From Maridesulfovibrio sp. (GTDB lineage Bacteria; Desulfobacterota; Desulfovibrionia; Desulfovibrionales; Desulfovibrionaceae): 64,000 nt of DNA. A model generated the notes under the pieces. That model was not told the origin of the DNA, did not search any database, and worked only from the letters and a program-made list of their open reading frames with translations. Of this stretch, positions 36,731 to 46,245 are shown piece by piece. The stretch covers positions 834,501-898,500 of the forward strand of contig NZ_OY787459.1 of NCBI RefSeq assembly GCF_963678865.1, in the 5' to 3' direction. The number at the start of each line of letters is the position of its first letter. The stretch's first letter is position 1. Position numbers and translations under genes: made by a program.

Positions 36731-37693
36731 TTACTGCTTTTTCAACCAATCAATAGTGTATTTCTGGACCTTGTAAGCATCAGCAGCAGTCCAGAAACCA
36801 ATATGAGAAGCTTTCTCAATCCAAAGAAGTTGGGAGTTGGGTATTGCATCATGGGCATACTCGGCATCACGAGGGAGCACGTCATTATCGGAATCACCGT
36901 GTATGATCAACGCAGGACAGCTGATTTTATCCAGAGGAAGTTTTCCGATTGCCGCTCCTAGTGCGATATCATTTTCAGCACCTGCCTTGCGTTCAGAAAA
37001 CTTGTCACTCATTGTTTTGAACATTGCATCAATCATGGCAAATTTCCTGTCATCTTTGACGATTTCTTTGACTCGGTTTCCCAGTTCATGCTTTTCCAAA
37101 GAACTTTCCGTTCGCAAGAAACTTTTAACCACCGATGCCGGAAAATGCTTGAAGAAGAAGCTCATCAACCATTGACCGGAGTTGCTAAGGTACATCCATT
37201 CCTCAACTTTATTAATATCATCTCCCTTGGTGTAGTTCATACTTATGCCGTCGATGACCACCAAAGCCTTTGTTTTTTCAGGGTGTCGTTGTGCTAATTG
37301 ATAGCTTGCAGGACCGCCGCCTGAAACTCCGATTACAATTGAGCTTGGAATGTTCAAGGCATCCAGAAGAGCAGCCATGAAATCACCTTGTTCTTCAGCT
37401 GTTTTCCCATGGTTCAATGGCGTTCCAAGGTATCCAGGTCGGGATGGTGCAATAATTTTAAATCCATGTTTGCGGAAAAGTTCTCCAAGCATCAGGGCTT
37501 GGTCGTATCCTCCAGGGCCGCCATGCGAAATTAAGATGATAGGTCCTTCACCATTTATGGCATATTCAACTTTGCCGTATGAAGTTTCAATAATGGTTGA
37601 GGAATGTGCCAAACAATCATATAAATCCTTGGGAGTCGGAGTTTGGTCCTCGGACAAAAATTCGATTAAATTTCGAGATGAAAGAGTCGTCAC
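36731..37693 (-). CDS. Alpha/beta hydrolase
   Basis: A 320-residue alpha/beta hydrolase. The start is taken as GTG 37693, which has AAAGGAG at the right distance; an ATG 36 nt upstream lies before that site. It carries the oxyanion motif ISHGGPGG, nucleophile elbow GVSGGGP (Ser near residue 120), an acidic residue in HGDSDNDVLP and the catalytic His in KASHIGFW. Substrate unknown; esterase, epoxide hydrolase or peptidase-like activity are all possible. No signal peptide, so cytoplasmic. Confidence 0.9.
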   Translation of the reverse strand: MTTLSSRNLIEFLSEDQTPTPKDLYDCLAHSSTIIETSYGKVEYAINGEGPIILISHGGPGGYDQALMLGELFRKHGFKIIAPSRPGYLGTPLNHGKTAEEQGDFMAALLDALNIPSSIVIGVSGGGPASYQLAQRHPEKTKALVVIDGISMNYTKGDDINKVEEWMYLSNSGQWLMSFFFKHFPASVVKSFLRTESSLEKHELGNRVKEIVKDDRKFAMIDAMFKTMSDKFSERKAGAENDIALGAAIGKLPLDKISCPALIIHGDSDNDVLPRDAEYAHDAIPNSQLLWIEKASHIGFWTAADAYKVQKYTIDWLKKQ

Positions 37694-37789
37694 ATGCTTC
37701 TCCTTTGCTAAAGCCAAATAGCAAGACAAATATCTTGACTCTTATTTTTTGCCAGACTTTGTAATCAGAGGCAAGGTGGAATTATTCAA

Positions 37790-37954
37790 TTAGTCGGATA
37801 CGATTGGGACACCTAAACCGACTGCCCAGTATGCTGGACATGTTCTATTCTTACTGTCAAACACCTGTGTTTTCTTTACGCAAAACTCTACACCTGTTTT
37901 TTCACCAGTGATTTTCAATACGTAAACAATTGCGTTTTTTGAATTGCCAGTCAT
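37790..37954 (-). CDS. Small hypothetical protein (54 aa)
   Basis: ATG 37954 with GGAG upstream. The product starts MTGNSKNAIVYVLKITGEKT, includes VEFCVKKTQVF and ends CPAYWAVGLGVPIVSD. Two cysteines, no signal or membrane helix. It reads like a short beta-rich protein. It lies divergent from the DsrE-like gene at 38068. I do not recognise a family. Confidence 0.5.
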   Translation of the reverse strand: MTGNSKNAIVYVLKITGEKTGVEFCVKKTQVFDSKNRTCPAYWAVGLGVPIVSD

Positions 37955-38067
37955 TCTGCCACTCCGTACCAAATCTATTCCTGTATGAAATATATTATGC
38001 TATGAACCTGCTAACTGGTAATACTTTATGCTGGTCAGAATAACCAAGACAGATCACAGGAGATATC

Positions 38068-38418
38068 ATGGCTAATTTTTTATTTGTGCTGAGTAAAAAC
38101 GACAACGAAGCTGCAACCAGATGTTTTCAATTCGCTAAAATCGCTCACGGTAAAGGTCATCATGTGGATATGTTCTTCATTGACGGTGGAGTGGAATGGG
38201 CAGTCACAGGCAGAGATTTAACCCAAAAAACAACTACTGGAGATTGTCCTCAAGATTATCTTCCGTACCTGATTGAAAATGAAGTCAAGACGGGTATTTG
38301 TACTCCTTGTGCCAACAATCGTAATCTGGATGAAGCAACCTTTCATTCCAATATGCAGTTAGATGGTGGCCCCCACCTGATCGACATGGCAGCAGAAGCA
38401 AAAGTATTCAATTTTTAA
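38068..38418 (+). CDS. DsrE-like family protein
   Basis: A 116-residue protein starting MANFLFVLSKNDNEAATRCF, with FIDGGVEWAV in mid-chain and a TGICTPCANNRNLDE segment (C~85 and C~88) at the usual active-cysteine position of DsrE/DsrF/YchN-like proteins. It probably handles persulfide or another redox sulfur task in the cytoplasm. CAGGAG precedes the ATG. A repeat fragment of the DUF6573 family lies just downstream, as with the other DsrE-like gene at 14526. Confidence 0.85.
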   Translation: MANFLFVLSKNDNEAATRCFQFAKIAHGKGHHVDMFFIDGGVEWAVTGRDLTQKTTTGDCPQDYLPYLIENEVKTGICTPCANNRNLDEATFHSNMQLDGGPHLIDMAAEAKVFNF

Positions 38419-38504
38419 TTTTTGGAAATACCCTTGGATTAAGTTTCAAGGGTATTCCTATCCCGGAACAGGAATAAAACGAATAGAAGGACTACGTGTA
38501 GAAC

Positions 38505-38580
38505 TGCACCCGATATTCACAGGCCCGGCATTGTCTGCATCAGTCTTCCATCAAGTAAAAGCCAGACATATACCGGATGC
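38505..38580 (+). repeat. DUF6573-linked repeat fragment (3' flank)
   Basis: TATTCACAGGCCCGGCATTG and the following CTGCATCAGTCTTCCATCAAGTAAA block match 39496-39545 nearly exactly. It lies ~90 bp after the DsrE-like gene, in a 330-bp gap with no gene. Confidence 0.7.
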
Positions 38581-38751
38581 CCTAACCGGTCCTCACTCAT
38601 AGCTATTTTCAGAACTTCAAACGTTAATATCATTAGTTAACACAAAATCCATATAATCGTTGACTCCATTCTTCAGATACGGATAATAATTAGTAGTATT
38701 TTGATTTTTATAGAACGAACTTCAACTCATTTTAAACTGAAGGAGTCTATT

Positions 38752-39393
38752 ATGGAATCAGGAATCCCCCTTTTAGGTGATAATTTTCCAGAAATGGAAG
38801 TCGTAACAACCCACGGAACGCTTAATTTACCAAGTGATATGGCAGGAAAGTGGTTTGTGCTCTTTTCTCACCCCGCAGACTATACCCCGGTCTGCACCAC
38901 TGAATTCGTAGCTTTTCAAAAACGCTATGCTGAATTCAAGGCTATGAATTGTGAATTAATTGGATTGTCAATTGATCAGGTATTCTCACACATAAAATGG
39001 GCTGAATGGATTAAAGAGAACTTGGATGTTGAAATTGAATTCCCCATTATTGCTGATGATATGGGCAAGGTTGCCGCCAAACTTGGTATGGTCCATCCTG
39101 GAAAAGGAACTAATACTGTAAGAGCCGTTTTCATTGCCGATGATAAAGGTAAACTCAGGATCATGTTTTACTATCCACAAGAACTAGGTAGAAACATGGA
39201 TGAGATTCTGAGAGCGGTTAAAGGGATGCAGACCTCTGATGCCAATGGAGTCGCAATTCCTGCAGGTTGGCCCAACAATGAACTTATAGGTGAGTCAGTT
39301 ATTGTTCCACCTGCAAACAATGTAAAAACAGCCAAAGAACGCACTGGTGCAACTGATTGTTATGATTGGTGGTTCTGCCATAAGAAAATTTAA
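38752..39393 (+). CDS. Peroxiredoxin (Prx6/AhpC-like)
   Basis: A 213-residue peroxiredoxin; ATG 38752 follows AAGGAG. The peroxidatic site is [13 protein letters not shown] with C48, and the arginine is in the TNTVRAVF strand. The long C-terminal domain, including an [14 protein letters not shown] end with two more cysteines, fits the Prx6-type 2-Cys archaeal/bacterial group. It reduces hydrogen peroxide and alkyl hydroperoxides in the cytoplasm and is a typical oxygen-defence gene of anaerobes. It is followed by a terminator. Confidence 0.95.
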   Translation: MESGIPLLGDNFPEMEVVTTHGTLNLPSDMAGKWFVLFSHPADYTPVCTTEFVAFQKRYAEFKAMNCELIGLSIDQVFSHIKWAEWIKENLDVEIEFPIIADDMGKVAAKLGMVHPGKGTNTVRAVFIADDKGKLRIMFYYPQELGRNMDEILRAVKGMQTSDANGVAIPAGWPNNELIGESVIVPPANNVKTAKERTGATDCYDWWFCHKKI

Positions 39394-39419
39394 ATATTTA
39401 AACTAATTCTTGTATGAAA

Positions 39420-39449
39420 AAAGGGTCGATTTACAATAATCGACCCTTT
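39420..39449 (+). terminator. Terminator after the peroxiredoxin gene
   Basis: AAAGGGTCGATT and AATCGACCCTTT form a 12-bp stem with a six-base loop 26 nt after the stop codon. A run of A precedes it and TTT ends the stem, so it can work in both directions. Confidence 0.8.
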
Positions 39450-39487
39450 GAATTTTTAGATGTAAAAATAGCCTGAAATGACAACCC

Positions 39488-39620
39488 TACCCCCATATTC
39501 ACAGGCCCGGCATTGGCTGCATCAGTCTTCTATCCAGTAAATCTCATACTGCCACTGCTTCAGTTCTCAGCCTGTATGCTTTTGAATCCCCAAAATCCCA
39601 CAGAATCCTAATAGTCCTTT
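39488..39620 (-). repeat. 3' flank of the DUF6573-linked repeat (reference copy)
   Basis: This stretch directly follows the DUF6573-like gene on the minus strand and is the best-preserved copy of the non-coding part. Related sequence is found at 14425, 31426/31730, 38505 and 43828. Landmark blocks on the plus strand are CACAGGCCCGGCATTG, CTTCTATCCAGTAAATCTCA and AAATCCCACAGAATCC. Confidence 0.65.
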
Positions 39621-39629
39621 TCTGCTTAC

Positions 39630-40028
39630 CTAATCATCATCCGGCAGCATCAGAGTAATACATGGCTTCATGTCATCATCTGGACCGCACTGGCACAAGA
39701 CCTCTACTTCTTCAAGGGTCCTCGGCTGTGACTTGGTTAAAAACAAAACCTTGAAGCTAATCCTGCTCTCATTCTATTTATCCGGCATCGCCAACAAACA
39801 CATGCTGAACAGGTCATGGAGCCGACCAGTAACGCTCTGCCCTTCGCCTTCAAGTCCTTTGGGTGAAGTGATGTATCTTTCATACAGGTTCAGAGAAACA
39901 GCCACTGGAACCTTGAATCCGGTCTCCTTCGCCTGTTCGGTGACATCGATTAAATTTCCGTCTTCGAGTGCCTGTTTACGAGTGTAGAAATAGACCATCT
40001 GCAAGGATGGATCGCACTTAATTACCAT
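39630..40028 (-). pseudogene. DUF6573-like gene interrupted by a single TAG
   Basis: From ATG 40028 the frame reads MVIKCDPSLQMVYFYTRKQA, GNLIDVTEQAKETGFKVPVA, SPKGLEGEGQ and GRLHDLFSMCLLAMPDK, then TAG (39774-39776), then continues in the same frame with NESRISFKVLFLTKSQPRTL, EEVEVLCQCGPDDDMKPCIT and LMLPDDD to TAG at 39630-39632. The full 132 codons match the length and pattern of DUF6573 proteins, which are found in mobile-element-rich genomes. The stop probably replaced a CAG glutamine codon. It is the fullest copy of a family scattered over this window. Function unknown. Confidence 0.75.
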
Positions 40029-40249
40029 CTTAATTTCTCCATCAATTTCATAAGTTAAGTAGTTATGATAAATTGACAGTTCTCCTGTTTAGATCCAGAG
40101 AGGCATACCCTAGCCCTTATATCCATTAAGACAAATAATCACATCACTGGTATAAACTTTGCAAATCTTAACAAATAGGGAATTTTTTTCCTGATAGGGG
40201 AAACAAATTGAAATAATATAAGTTCAATTCATGCCTACGGAGAATATGT

Positions 40250-40756
40250 ATGAATATTTCAGCAGCAACCAGTGCATATCAGGCAAATCAAATTCAGAAG
40301 ACACGCAATAATTCTTCAACACAAGCAAATGAGACGACTGTTCCGAATAAATCACAGGGCGATACTGTTACGATTTCGGAGGAAGCAAGAAAAGCGCAGA
40401 AAAAAGAGGGGTACGACCCAGATGCATTGGTCTATTTTCCTGATTCAATTATCAAGTATGTCCCTGATTGCCGCATACTGGTCATAGAGGTCGGAAGATA
40501 CGGCCCAGTCTATAAACAAACTCCCACAGCAGAACAAAAGCAAGTTGGACCAGAATACAATAAAGAACTCACTCGTATCTATAATGCATGTTTAAGGAAG
40601 CATGATCTTACCGGGGAAAAGTTAGGAAAAATGCCAAAAGAATATCAAGAAAAATTTGAAAGAGATCTTCATCAAATGCTCGCTGATGATCCCAACAGTA
40701 AACGCATTCAAGAGTTAATGGATATTCTGGAAGTTAAAGTAGATAGACTGAACTAA
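40250..40756 (+). CDS. Hypothetical protein with DTVTIS motif
   Basis: A 168-residue soluble protein. The N-terminus MNISAATSAYQANQIQKTRN and a Q/T-rich stretch lead to GDTVTISEEARKAQKK (about residues 43-58). The rest has a beta-rich part (CRILVIEVGRYGPVYK) and a helical C-terminal half. The head resembles that of the protein at 1209-2195 (DTVTLSGAG). There is no signal peptide or enzyme motif. Such D-x-V-x-[IL]-S heads occur in flagellar substrates and their regulators, so a link to flagellar export is possible but unproven. Confidence 0.75.
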   Translation: MNISAATSAYQANQIQKTRNNSSTQANETTVPNKSQGDTVTISEEARKAQKKEGYDPDALVYFPDSIIKYVPDCRILVIEVGRYGPVYKQTPTAEQKQVGPEYNKELTRIYNACLRKHDLTGEKLGKMPKEYQEKFERDLHQMLADDPNSKRIQELMDILEVKVDRLN

Positions 40757-40838
40757 TCTACAAAAAGGCTGACCTAATCTGTAGTGGTTCATACTCGATC
40801 TGACAGTCCGCCTTTTTGATGGGACCGAAATTGTCAGT

Positions 40839-41477
40839 TTAGTTTAAACTTTGGACCTTATCGTTCCAGAGCGCTTTTCCATCCAGCATAGTTGCCAGTG
40901 GTGTTCGACCGCAACATATTTTTCCCTGATGAGATCGTTGTGTGTTGTATTCATCAATCCAGATATCGAGATCAGTCTGTAATTCTTCAAGTGAAGTATA
41001 TATCTTACGTCTGAACGTGACCCTGTAAAATTCATCCAGAATTGTTTTGTGGAATCGTTCGCAAATCCCGTTTGTTTGCGGATGACGTGCTTTCGTTTTT
41101 GTGTGCTCGATGCCGCAAACGCCAAGAAACAGCTCGTAATCGTGTTTCTCAACGCATCCGCAATACTCGGTTCCTCTGTCGGTCAGCATGCGTAAAATGC
41201 CCATTTCCTGCTCCGCGAAGAAAGGAAGAACCTTGTCGTTGAGCATATCGGCTGCTGTGATCGGAGTTTTGGTTGTGTAGAGTTTTGCGGCTGCCCACTT
41301 GGAATAGGTGTCCACAAAGGTCTGCTGGTAGATTCGTCCAACGCCTTTGATTGTGCCGACATAGAAAGTGTCCTGACTGCCGAGATAGCCAGGATGGGCA
41401 GTTTCGATTTCACCGCAAGCCAAATTGTAAACCTCCCCATAAAACACCCCACTACGGCAGAATTCTGCGCAAACCAC
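40839..41477 (-). pseudogene. IS481-family transposase, 5'-truncated
   Basis: The readable part (~210 codons) is the integrase core and C-terminus of an IS481-type DDE transposase: HPGYLGSQDTFYVGTIKGVG, TFVDTYSKWA (first D), LTDRGTEYCG (second D), ARHPQTNGICERFHKTILDE (E), and RSHQGKICCGRTP. The N-terminal helix-turn-helix part, about 130-140 residues, is missing, and the ATG has no ribosome site. A possible terminal repeat lies near 40785-40810. The element cannot move by itself. Confidence 0.85.
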
Positions 41478-41756
41478 TACCCGGCAGCTTTATTTTCCGT
41501 AAAATTTTCATACGGTAATAAATCCTAACATCAGTTTTTTTTACCACCGGCTCAACCAATAACCACTTAACTTAATTGATCATTACCAAAAACACTCACC
41601 ATCAGAAACTAATTACACACAAACTAACGTATCTTTAACAATATAGAATATTTTGACTTTTACACAAAATATACATTAGAATCTGAAGCACCACCGATTT
41701 GGTTATGGACCAGACGGGCTTCTGGACAGCAGGTTTAATTGATTAGGAGATTGTTG

Positions 41757-43520
41757 ATGGGCGTAGGTTTGGAAAGATTCAGGTTTTCCAACTGGCATCA
41801 GCACGCACGCTGGCTGCTGCTGAGTATTGCTGTCGGGGTTGTTGCCGGGCTTGGAGCAGTGTTTTTTGACCGGCTTCTGGACAATGCCCTTGAATTTTTC
41901 GTAAAACTGCCAATCAGTTTTTTTGAGCCGAATGTAGGCAATCCGCTGGCCGTTGATATTTCAGAAACTGGTTTTTCCTTATGGATTATCCCCATTGCGA
42001 CAATTGGCGGACTTTTGTCCGGGCTGCTTGTTTTCAATATAGCTCCTGAAACCGAAGGGCACGGTACAGACGCCATGATCGAATCCTTCCACCTTCAGGG
42101 AGGATTCACCAGAAAACGAACACCTTTCATAAAAATTCTGGCTTCCGCACTGACCATCGGCAGCGGTGGTTCGGGAGGTAAGGAAGGCCCGATTGCGCAG
42201 ATCGGTTCGGGGTTCGGCTCGCTGCTGGCAACATGGCTCGACCTGAAACCGAGAGAAAGGCGCGTCCTGCTCCTTGCCGGAGCGGCGGGCGGCATCGGAG
42301 CAATTTTTCAGGCCCCACTCGGAGCGGCATTATTTGTCCCCGGAGTACTCTACAGGGAAACCGAGTATGAATACGAAGCAATCCTGCCCTGCATCATATC
42401 CGCCATCATGGCCCATGCTGTTTTTTCCGAAATGTACGGCAGACATGCCCTTTTCCAGCCCGGCAACGTTGCTTTCGATCTGCCGGTGGAATTTATTCCT
42501 TACACTATTTTCGGCATCCTCTGCGCGCTGGTGGGATTCATATACATCAAGTTCTTTTATGGAATGCGGGACTACTTTTTCAACAAGCTGCCCATCCCCC
42601 GGATGTTTCGCCCTGCCGTCGGCGGATTCATGCTTGGCTGTGTTGCCTATTACTACCCGCAGATTATAGATGGCGGTTATGTATGGATTCAGCTGGCTCT
42701 TGACGGCAAAATGATCTGGGAAACCATGCTGCTGCTGGTTTTCATAAAAATAGCAGCCACGTCCTTTACGATCAGTTCCGGCGGCAGCGGCGGTGTTTTC
42801 GGGCCATCGGTTTTCATCGGTGCCATGCTCGGAGGAGCTTTCGGCGGCATAGGCCACATGATAGCGCCCGATTGGGTCGTTAACCCCAATTCCTTTATTC
42901 TGGTCGGCATGGGCGGATTTTTTGCAGGTGTCGCCAAAGTTCCTATCGCATCAATCATCATGGCCTGCGAAATGAGCTCCAGTTACACCCTGCTGGTGCC
43001 GCTTATGCTGGTTTCGACAATATCCTACCTGATTCTCGGCAAGATGAGCCTGTATGAAAAGCAGTTCAGCAGCCGGCTGGACTCTCCTGCCCATATCAAT
43101 GAATTTGCCAGAGGCGTGCTTTCGGTGCTGCATGTCCGCGATGCCCTGATCAGCGAACATGTTAGTTCCCTTGAGGAGGGCCTGCCCATCGGCTCTGTGG
43201 TGAAAATCGTCACCCAGTACCCGGAATCATATTATCCCGTGGTCAGCGTTGATGGTGACCTGAAGGGAATTTTATCTATCAACGACATAAGGGAACTGAT
43301 GTTCGAGGAGGCTCAATCCAACGTTCTTGTTGCAAAAGATGTCGCCAGCACAAATGTTATCACCGTTCTTGAAGACGACACCCTGCAGACCGCGCTGGAA
43401 AAAATGATCGCCCTGAATGTCAACGCACTGCCCGTTGTAGCCAAAGACAACCCCAAGAAGCTTGTAAGCATGCTTTCAAAGCAGGATCTCATAACCTGCT
43501 ATTACAACCGAGGTGATTAA
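41757..43520 (+). CDS. ClC-family chloride channel or Cl-/H+ antiporter with CBS pair
   Basis: A 587-residue membrane protein; ATG 41757 lies behind TTAGGAGA, with a weaker TTG just upstream. The transmembrane ClC part (~20-430) has GSGGSGGKEGPIAQIGSG (selectivity-filter region equivalent to GKEGP), GAALFVPG, and GGSGGVFGPSVFIG. The C-terminal ~450-585 has two CBS motifs (SIVKIV-type start, LKGILSINDIRELM, and NVNALPVVAKDN), which may bind adenine nucleotides. It moves chloride across the inner membrane. It is monocistronic. Confidence 0.95.
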   Translation: MGVGLERFRFSNWHQHARWLLLSIAVGVVAGLGAVFFDRLLDNALEFFVKLPISFFEPNVGNPLAVDISETGFSLWIIPIATIGGLLSGLLVFNIAPETEGHGTDAMIESFHLQGGFTRKRTPFIKILASALTIGSGGSGGKEGPIAQIGSGFGSLLATWLDLKPRERRVLLLAGAAGGIGAIFQAPLGAALFVPGVLYRETEYEYEAILPCIISAIMAHAVFSEMYGRHALFQPGNVAFDLPVEFIPYTIFGILCALVGFIYIKFFYGMRDYFFNKLPIPRMFRPAVGGFMLGCVAYYYPQIIDGGYVWIQLALDGKMIWETMLLLVFIKIAATSFTISSGGSGGVFGPSVFIGAMLGGAFGGIGHMIAPDWVVNPNSFILVGMGGFFAGVAKVPIASIIMACEMSSSYTLLVPLMLVSTISYLILGKMSLYEKQFSSRLDSPAHINEFARGVLSVLHVRDALISEHVSSLEEGLPIGSVVKIVTQYPESYYPVVSVDGDLKGILSINDIRELMFEEAQSNVLVAKDVASTNVITVLEDDTLQTALEKMIALNVNALPVVAKDNPKKLVSMLSKQDLITCYYNRGD

Positions 43521-43954
43521 ATACTAATCATCCTGGAACGCTATGAACAGCCGGAAGCCCCCCCCGGAAACAAGTGCCTCGCACTATAAACATTGCACAA
43601 AAATTTGACCTCAGTTCCTGAATCCAAATGCGGTTAATTAATGTTATGGAACGGATTAACCATGTTGTGCTGTCTTGCATCGGCCCCGAGAAGAGTTACA
43701 GATTTCACCCCGTCAATTTTCATTGCGATGGCTTTGACATTACCAAGTTGTTTGTTGCTGAAGCTGCTTATAAGCTGTGGAAAATGTATAGTTACGTGAC
43801 CTTCATCACATGACACCAAAGCATGTCTGCGTCAGCCTTCCATATAGTAAATCTCATACTGTCCCTGAAGTATCCTACAGACAGCGATATACTCAGATAA
43901 TCCCCATACGGGCAGACTGGAACGGGCTGTTTCGCATATGTTTTAGCCACAGTC
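43521..43954. repeat. Repeat debris and a short remnant ORF between clcA-type gene and GNAT gene
   Basis: No complete gene. On the minus strand, 43634-43819 gives a 61-codon frame with HVTIHFPQLISSFSNKQLGN and VKAIAMKIDGVKSVTLLGAD, which vaguely recalls a small ferredoxin-fold or metal-associated domain; its only start is TTG without a ribosome site. From about 43828 to 43905 the plus strand has GCGTCAGCCTTCCATATAGT-AAATCTCATACTGTCCCTG, a fragment of the DUF6573-linked repeat. Confidence 0.45.
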
Positions 43955-45004
43955 TCAGCCATGCAAATCATTCCAGTCGGCTTCAACCATGTTCAGCAAC
44001 GCCTTGCTTTCCTTCACCAACAGGCTGGGCTTACTAAAATCCGGGGTCCCGGCCAGCTTTTGCAGCAACAAAGCGTCCCTTTCAAACCACAAAGGCAGCA
44101 GGCCTCCGAAGAAAAAGCCCTCCGCACGAGCAGCTTCAACTGCTACAGAAATACTGTAACACCATAACGGCAGATAGATATGATACTTATGCATACCTTG
44201 ATGTTCTCGAAGCACTCCTGCAAGACATTCTGCGAAATCGCAGCCGATGGATTCAACTTCAACCTTTACCAGCCCGGCTTCATCAAGAAGCTTTACTGAC
44301 AGATTTGTTTCACCTGCGGAAGCAAGTTCCTCTGCTCCGAACGTGTCCGGAACAAATGAACGGTTCAGCCCCATCCATTCATAAATATCACGCAGCTGTG
44401 AGTCATAGCGAAAAGGGAGAACAACTTCATCCGAGCTATTTCGCAGCACTATCATGCCATCCAAAAGTGAAATATAGCCGTAGGATTCCTCCTCTCCCGA
44501 TCTGGGCGACATTGACTCGACTTCAAAGGCACACGGTAAGGCTTTAAACTTCTTGCAAAGTTTTTGCGAAGTTAAGTGATCGCACACACTCTGTCCGAAA
44601 AAACCGTCAAACTCCAAATCTTCTGGAGGACGATTATGAAATCTGCTCACCATCCGCAGACCGAGGGACGTACCTCTATAATCCGGATGAACAATCCATG
44701 ACCCGCCTTCCATAATTTTAGGATTGGGGGCCGCTTGAAACAAAGCATACAGCCCCACCACGTCTCCCTTAGGAGTACGACCGACAATCTGAATCAAATC
44801 ATCACCTTTGTTGATACGGACCAGTTCATCAGGATCATAGACATGATCCACTGGAAAATTTTCACCATAAACAGCGTAATAGAGCCGCGCTATACCTACA
44901 GCATCCTCATGTTTGAAATAATCAACCTCAAACTTCTGATCAGGTTCTACTATGTATGAATCTTCCCTCAAACGGACCAAATTCTGCTCTCTGCTATTAT
45001 TCAC
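43955..45004 (-). CDS. GNAT-like acyltransferase, paralogue 1
   Basis: A 349-residue protein. The start GTG 45004 has GGAG at good distance; an ATG further upstream would add 26 residues. The N-terminal ~25-150 is a GNAT fold: HEDAVGIARLYYAVYGENFP and WIVHPDYRGTSLGLRMVSRF, the latter being the acyl-CoA-binding loop R/Q-x-x-G-x-G/A. The C-terminal third has GFFFGGLLPLWFERDALLLQ followed by KL, shared with the protein at 53258 and, more weakly, at 46229. It may acylate an amine from a CoA or carrier-protein thioester. It is the last gene of a minus-strand group after the aminotransferase. Confidence 0.82.
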   Translation of the reverse strand: MNNSREQNLVRLREDSYIVEPDQKFEVDYFKHEDAVGIARLYYAVYGENFPVDHVYDPDELVRINKGDDLIQIVGRTPKGDVVGLYALFQAAPNPKIMEGGSWIVHPDYRGTSLGLRMVSRFHNRPPEDLEFDGFFGQSVCDHLTSQKLCKKFKALPCAFEVESMSPRSGEEESYGYISLLDGMIVLRNSSDEVVLPFRYDSQLRDIYEWMGLNRSFVPDTFGAEELASAGETNLSVKLLDEAGLVKVEVESIGCDFAECLAGVLREHQGMHKYHIYLPLWCYSISVAVEAARAEGFFFGGLLPLWFERDALLLQKLAGTPDFSKPSLLVKESKALLNMVEADWNDLHG

Positions 45005-45135
45005 CGTTATTCTCCATATGCACATCATCTTCAAAACTGCGGCAGTATATTCCCCAGAAAAGGACTCCAAACCGGGGCACAAAAAAAACTGTGAAATAAA
45101 TCGTTCTCATTTCACAGCCGGTTACATTTATAAAA

Positions 45136-46245
45136 TTATCTGAACACACTTTTCAGGATAGAACTGAACTCCTCCAGCACCTGCACTTCTACCAGACTGA
45201 CGCGAATCCAGTTCGGAAAACGGAACCCGGTCATGGTACGAACCAAAAATCCACGACGCAGAAGTTTACGTTGCAGCAGGGTATCGGAAATCGGCGTTTG
45301 AATCATGGTGTAGTTTCCTTCGCCGATAATATGATTAAAGCCTAATTCCGCACATGCTGCGCCGATGATTTCACGCCCCCGGCGCACCATCTCCAGCGTC
45401 TGCCCGATGAATGGAGACTGATCCAGCAGTGCCGCTCGAGCGGCCACCTGGGCCGTAGTGTTGACGGAATAAGCCACATGAGCACGGCTTATTATGTCGG
45501 TGACTTCCTCGCCCGCACAAAGATAGCCCACGCGCAATGCGGCAAGAGCATACATCTTCGAAAAAGTTCGAAAAACCACAACATTGGGGTATTCATCCAG
45601 CAGCTTAATGCCGTCCGGGTAATCAGGGCGTTCCACATATTCGAAATAAGCCTCGTCCACCACCACGATGCACCGCCCGTCCACCGCATCCAGAAAACGA
45701 CGCATGGTTGCCTCGTCCCAGTAGCTTCCCGTAGGATTATTAGGATTGCAGACAAAAACAATCTTGGTCCGGCCATCCATGGCGGCCAGCATGGCTTCAG
45801 GATCAAAGCGATAGTCACTATCCAGCGGAACCAAACGCGCTTCAATACCGGAAAACTCGGCAACCCATTCATAGACCGCAAAAGTTTTATCCGCTGTGAT
45901 TATATTGTCACCCGGCTCACAGAAAGCTTTAACCACGCTGGAAATCAATTCACAGGAACCGTTACCCACTAGAAACCGGGACGGGGCCGGACCAAGAACC
46001 TGAGAAAGAGTCTCCCGCAGAACCTTACTGTCACCGTGCGGATAAACGGGCATGAACCCGGTATCCATGCCGGACAAGAGTTCACTGACAGCGGGCGATG
46101 GGCCTAAAAAATTTTCATTGTTATTCAACCGGTGCAAATGGTCGAGGCCGAAAAGCTGCATCAGTTCAGCGTCCGGAGGACTCGGTCGGTACGGGTCGAA
46201 GAGTCGGATATGAGCCGGGATGAGAAGATCAAGATTCAGCGGCAT
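45136..46245 (-). CDS. PLP-dependent aminotransferase, HisC-like (class I/II)
   Basis: A 369-residue fold-type I aminotransferase. It has NNNENFLGPSP (as in HisC), VGNGSCELI, VFVCNPNNPTGSY, VVVDEAYFEYVE and the PLP lysine K230 in FRTFSKMYALAALRVGY. Overall it resembles histidinol-phosphate aminotransferase and L-threonine-O-3-phosphate decarboxylase relatives. With no his genes around, a role in making or consuming an amino-acid-like building block of the local pathway is more likely. Its start overlaps the end of the upstream GNAT-like gene by 17 nt, so the two are translationally coupled. Confidence 0.9.
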   Translation of the reverse strand: MPLNLDLLIPAHIRLFDPYRPSPPDAELMQLFGLDHLHRLNNNENFLGPSPAVSELLSGMDTGFMPVYPHGDSKVLRETLSQVLGPAPSRFLVGNGSCELISSVVKAFCEPGDNIITADKTFAVYEWVAEFSGIEARLVPLDSDYRFDPEAMLAAMDGRTKIVFVCNPNNPTGSYWDEATMRRFLDAVDGRCIVVVDEAYFEYVERPDYPDGIKLLDEYPNVVVFRTFSKMYALAALRVGYLCAGEEVTDIISRAHVAYSVNTTAQVAARAALLDQSPFIGQTLEMVRRGREIIGAACAELGFNHIIGEGNYTMIQTPISDTLLQRKLLRRGFLVRTMTGFRFPNWIRVSLVEVQVLEEFSSILKSVFR

